64,000 nt of DNA. It comes from Crateriforma conspicua (GTDB lineage Bacteria > Planctomycetota > Planctomycetia > Pirellulales > Pirellulaceae). The translations under genes were made by a program, and so were the position numbers. Within the stretch, counting starts at the first letter, position 1. Each line of letters opens with the position of its first letter. Shown piece by piece: positions 60,687 through 64,000 of the stretch. The DNA is taken from contig NZ_CP036319.1 in NCBI RefSeq assembly GCF_007752935.1, positions 2,356,001-2,420,000 of the forward strand. The letters run 5' to 3'. The notes beneath the pieces are model-generated. The model was not told where the DNA came from. It was given only the letters and a program-made list of their open reading frames with translations, and ran no database searches.

Positions 60687-63600
60687 CTACGGCGTCGTCG
60701 CGGGTTGCTGGCCGGGTTGGACCGGCTGACCTTGTTGGCCCATCAACATCATCATGATCGGCATCTGCTGTTGGGAGCCACCGTTGTAGGTGTAACCCGC
60801 GTCCAAAGCACGATCGATCCGTTCCTTGGATTCCGTCAGGTGGGCCATCGTATAAGCGTCGATCTTTCCGGCACACTTGTCCATCGTCACCTTGATGCGA
60901 TTGCTCAGGTTCCGAAGTTGCATGCGGGACAGATTGCTGATCGGCATTTGTGCCGCCACGTCATCGCTGCTGTCCAGGATCAAATCGATCAAGCGTTGCA
61001 GGTGTTCGCGTTGCAAGTTGCGTCGCAGCGAACTGATCATCGGATTGCGATCATCTCGGTCTTCGGGGCATTCTTCGCCCAACTCGGTCCACACCGCATT
61101 GCTGATACGGTCCAGCAATTCGGGCAACGTCAACGCGTCTTCTTCCGGCGGAAGACGTAATTCGTTGTCATACACACGACGCAGCGTGGTCGGATTCATC
61201 AACATCGTCAGCGCCGACGCTTGCATTCCAAGCACGCGATCATGGATCGGCCAAGTCGCTTCGTCGGACAGAGCCGAACGCGATCCGCCGCCCAGCCATT
61301 TGTCCACGCCCATGCGTTCCAGCAGTTTGGGTTCCAGGCCGAAAGCTTCGTCACGGAACGTGGTTTCGATCACGTATTCCAACGCTTCACGCTGGTCCTT
61401 GGCAGGCACCACTTGGACCGGAGGCCGGTCACCGGGGTCACCCTTCTTGTCGCGATTGACGAACGCACCGCCGATCCAGTTGGCCATCATGCTGACCGTT
61501 CGGGATTGCAATGACAGTGTCAATTCATAGCCGCGTCGCGCCTTGGCCCAACTGTCGCCGTCTTTGACGAACGAATCCAGAAGGCGACCGCGATACAGAT
61601 TCACCAGCTTCATCTGTTCCTGACAATACGACAGCGGATCCTTGGCAAAATCATATCGCCGGGCGTACGGATCCGGTCCGCTGGTGTCTTCGTCGGTTGC
61701 GTATTGCAGTTCCGGTTCGACGCAGCGTTTCAGGATTTCCGGCAAGTCCTTTTCTTCAAAGGTGTAGCCGTATTCGATAGCCCAGAAATCATAGGGGCCG
61801 ATGTCGATCATCGCGTAATCGCCCTGCGTTTCGCCGGCTTCGTAGCGATAGTTGATCGGCGCGTAATCCATCACCGAACTGGCGAAGGTGCGTTTGCCTT
61901 TGACGTCTTTGCTGTTGATTTCGTCCAGCGTCAACAGTGAACTGGCTTTGAAGTTGTGACGCAGGCCCAACGTGTGTCCGACCTCGTGGGCGACCAAGTC
62001 GGCCAGCAACGGTCCGACGAACCACTCCGGCATGCCGTCCAGCAATTCACCGGGATCCGCCTTCTTGGACTTCGCGTCGTCATCGTCACTCTTGGCGACC
62101 GCTTCGTCATCCTTGTCGGCATCTTCGTCTTCGTCATCAGACGATTCGTCGTCGTCCTTCTCGTCGCCATCCTTTTCTTTGTCGTCGTCCTGTTTCTTCT
62201 TATCCGACTCCGCGGCTTCCTTTTCCTTCTTCTCTTTTTCCTTTTCGGCTTCTTCGTCCGCCATCAAGGTCAACGCCCAGTCCATGCGGGCCAGTGCCAG
62301 GTCCAGGCTGCGGCTGCTGGCGGCCATGCACAGACCGTTCTTTTGACTGATCTGGCCGTACAGCCCATCAAATTCATCGTCGCCCAACAGGCTGGGGTCG
62401 GCCTGTGCCATCTTGAACCCGGCCATCGGCTGTTGTGCTTGGCGAGCGTACTTGGCACGCAAGTGGTTGGCGTTTTCGGGAGCGGCCAAGCGGACACGCG
62501 GATCCCAATTCGGGTGACGTCCCAGCCATGCCAGCGTTTCCGCCGTCATGCCTTCCATCGCCAGCTTGGGCATCAATTCGTGATAATTGAAATTGAAGTG
62601 GCGGATCCAGCCGTCGGTCAGGATGATATCGGCGTCCAGAATTTCACCCGTTTCGGGATGCACGCGGCTCGGGCCGATGGCCGTCCCGACGTCGTTGTTC
62701 AGCCAGCGAATGAAGTTGTATCGAACGTCCTCGGGGTCCTTTTCCATGTGGACCTTGCTTTCGGCGTCCTGGTATTCGATCACGATCGCATCGACGATAC
62801 CGACCTTTTCAAACGCCTTGTTCCAATAATCCACGCCGGCTTTGATCCAGCGGCGATAACGCACCGGGGCGGTGTGTTCGACGTAAAAGCGGATCGGTTC
62901 TTTGGGCGGGCTGAGCTTCAGCTTCGGATCCCGCTTTTGTAGACGCCAGCGATTGATGAAGCGAATGACGGTTTCATCGTCCTCGTATTTGCCCAGGTCG
63001 GTGAACGATGTTGTGAAGTAACCCACTCGTTCGTCCGCCTTGCGGGGACGGAAGCCCGACGATGCCGAGGGGACTTCGCTGAACGAATAGTGGATCGTTT
63101 GCAGGCGGCTGTTGGCACCGACGATCTCAAAAGCGATCTCGACGTTTTCGGGAAAGACCTTCGCCTTTTCCAACGACTTGATGCGTGACCGTGACGATTG
63201 CCGAACCGACGATCCGAAGAACGTCGACGCGCTGCCGACCAACAGATTGTCCAAGTCGATCACCGGACCACCGCTGGGGCCGATCGCGACGATCGGAATG
63301 TCCAGCAAGACTCGGTCGGTGAACAGTCGTTTGACCGACGATTTGGCTTCCGGTTCGCCCGACGCTTTGATGTCCAGATTCGGGGCGATCAGTGCCAGCC
63401 GGTCATCGTAACGACGCCACTGGACGACCCATTCGCCGGCCTGTAGTCCCGCATATCGATCCCCACTGCTGACGGTCAATGCGATGAAGTACCGCTTGGT
63501 GCTGAAGTTCTTGGGCAATTCGCCCAGCAACTGAGCGTCCTTTTCCCGCTTCCACAAACGGAACAAGCCTTTGCTGGCCGTTTGATCGGAGACTTTGATC

Positions 63601-63725
63601 TCGGTGTAGTCTTCCGAAACCTTATCAAACGGGGGCAGGCTGGCGGCCGAGGCCGGTGCGGACATCAACATTCCGCAAATGGCGCTAGCGGCTACCCATC
63701 GGGCACGGTCCCACAATCGGGTCAT
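60687..63725 (-). CDS. Exported zinc-dependent metalloprotease (DUF5117/DUF4953-like) with acidic insert
   Basis: 1012 aa from ATG 63725 (GTG 63734 precedes it in frame). A signal peptide (WVAASAICGMLMSAPASA) is at the N-terminus. HEVGHTLGLRHNF from residue 580 is the extended zinc motif of metzincins, with a downstream Met-turn candidate SVMDYAP. Residues ~480-555 are a highly charged insert of Asp, Glu, Lys and Ser (KKKQDDDKEKDGDEKDDDES) just ahead of the active site. N-terminal region ~30-230 is DUF5117-like. The C-terminus is rich in Gln/Pro/Met. Acts outside the cytoplasm; substrate unknown. A strong terminator follows. Confidence 0.9.
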   Translation of the reverse strand: MTRLWDRARWVAASAICGMLMSAPASAASLPPFDKVSEDYTEIKVSDQTASKGLFRLWKREKDAQLLGELPKNFSTKRYFIALTVSSGDRYAGLQAGEWVVQWRRYDDRLALIAPNLDIKASGEPEAKSSVKRLFTDRVLLDIPIVAIGPSGGPVIDLDNLLVGSASTFFGSSVRQSSRSRIKSLEKAKVFPENVEIAFEIVGANSRLQTIHYSFSEVPSASSGFRPRKADERVGYFTTSFTDLGKYEDDETVIRFINRWRLQKRDPKLKLSPPKEPIRFYVEHTAPVRYRRWIKAGVDYWNKAFEKVGIVDAIVIEYQDAESKVHMEKDPEDVRYNFIRWLNNDVGTAIGPSRVHPETGEILDADIILTDGWIRHFNFNYHELMPKLAMEGMTAETLAWLGRHPNWDPRVRLAAPENANHLRAKYARQAQQPMAGFKMAQADPSLLGDDEFDGLYGQISQKNGLCMAASSRSLDLALARMDWALTLMADEEAEKEKEKKEKEAAESDKKKQDDDKEKDGDEKDDDESSDDEDEDADKDDEAVAKSDDDDAKSKKADPGELLDGMPEWFVGPLLADLVAHEVGHTLGLRHNFKASSLLTLDEINSKDVKGKRTFASSVMDYAPINYRYEAGETQGDYAMIDIGPYDFWAIEYGYTFEEKDLPEILKRCVEPELQYATDEDTSGPDPYARRYDFAKDPLSYCQEQMKLVNLYRGRLLDSFVKDGDSWAKARRGYELTLSLQSRTVSMMANWIGGAFVNRDKKGDPGDRPPVQVVPAKDQREALEYVIETTFRDEAFGLEPKLLERMGVDKWLGGGSRSALSDEATWPIHDRVLGMQASALTMLMNPTTLRRVYDNELRLPPEEDALTLPELLDRISNAVWTELGEECPEDRDDRNPMISSLRRNLQREHLQRLIDLILDSSDDVAAQMPISNLSRMQLRNLSNRIKVTMDKCAGKIDAYTMAHLTESKERIDRALDAGYTYNGGSQQQMPIMMMLMGQQGQPVQPGQQPATTP

Positions 63726-64000
63726 GGCATTCACTCTGGCAAAGAAATTTTATTCCGTCGGCTCGTCCATCGGACCGACGTTGGCGTGACGAAGGCGGGC
63801 AGGCCGGATCATCCGAAGATTCCAAAACTTCGTCTCATTCCGATCGGTTTCGTCCGCCCAGGACGGGATCAACAAGAAACGGTAGCTCAGAAGAGCCGCC
63901 GCCACCGGCAAAACGGTTTCTCCAGCGCGTCTTCGATTCTGACGCACGGCGGGGCCGGAATGTTTTGCCGTCTTTACCGTTTTATCCGATATTCTCCTTC

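Noticed and set aside
63750-63947. 65-aa minus-strand frame upstream of the metalloprotease gene
   Set aside because: Short, no SD seen, unlike any family I know; it lies where the promoter of the protease gene is expected.

Overview
The window is a GC-rich, gene-dense stretch of bacterial chromosome, most likely from a planctomycete of the Pirellulaceae (Rhodopirellula-like). This is inferred from tetrahydromethanopterin (H4MPT) C1 genes in a non-methylotroph setting, a B12-dependent ribonucleotide reductase, a PEP-CTERM protein, a nucleoside hydrolase fused to a DUF1080-type domain, planctomycete-style small lipoproteins and Cys-rich secreted proteins. No rRNA, tRNA, prophage, IS element or CRISPR array was recognised. 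I ran no database search; family calls rest on motifs read in the translations.

Layout. 1-11.8 kb: a partial exported nucleoside hydrolase, a small helical protein, a DnaQ-like exonuclease with a BRCT domain, a degenerate HD-GYP protein, a divergent FHA-GAF-PP2C phosphatase coupled to an acylphosphatase, a PQQ-type beta-propeller, an unknown membrane protein and a sugar isomerase-like protein. 12.2-20.4 kb: the translation block nusA-infB-rbfA, then a HhH-GPD-like protein with a long lysine-rich tail and a YebC regulator. 20.5-29.3 kb: a tight five-gene operon (TolC-like outer membrane protein, truncated SecA-like ATPase, membrane fusion protein, GAF-TM-HlyD fusion, PqqD-like/M50/HlyD fusion). 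It looks like an envelope export machine whose motor is a SecA paralogue rather than an ABC ATPase, and it is the best candidate here for an undescribed system. 29.3-32.2 kb: an H4MPT-linked C1 module (ATP-grasp protein, fae, mtdB). 32.4-38.8 kb: a small exported protein, a SelA-like protein lacking the PLP lysine, an orphan DNA methyltransferase and nrdJ. Upstream of nrdJ are a near-consensus promoter and two NrdR-like boxes spaced 32 bp apart.

39.7-48.4 kb: a pyroglutamyl-peptidase, two lipoproteins (one DUF4430-like), a membrane protein, an exported GIY-YIG protein divergent from a D-2-hydroxyacid dehydrogenase, a pair of palindromic repeats, a 32-cysteine exported protein and the lutABC lactate-oxidation operon. 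48.5-57.0 kb: a FabH-like ketosynthase, a signal peptidase I with an inserted zinc ribbon, lysA, a MacA/MacB-like adaptor-permease pair and a PEP-CTERM metalloprotease. 57.0-64.0 kb: an aldehyde dehydrogenase, 5-formyl-THF cyclo-ligase overlapping ftr (a second piece of the H4MPT pathway), three copies of a long palindromic repeat, and a large exported zinc metalloprotease with an acidic insert.

The genes connect in three ways. Fae, MtdB and Ftr are steps of one formaldehyde oxidation route, with the ATP-grasp protein a likely cofactor-biosynthesis partner. The 20.5-29.3 kb operon reads as one physical complex from cytoplasm to outer membrane. nusA, infB and rbfA form the usual translation cluster, although rimP is not next to nusA and infB-rbfA are 582 bp apart.
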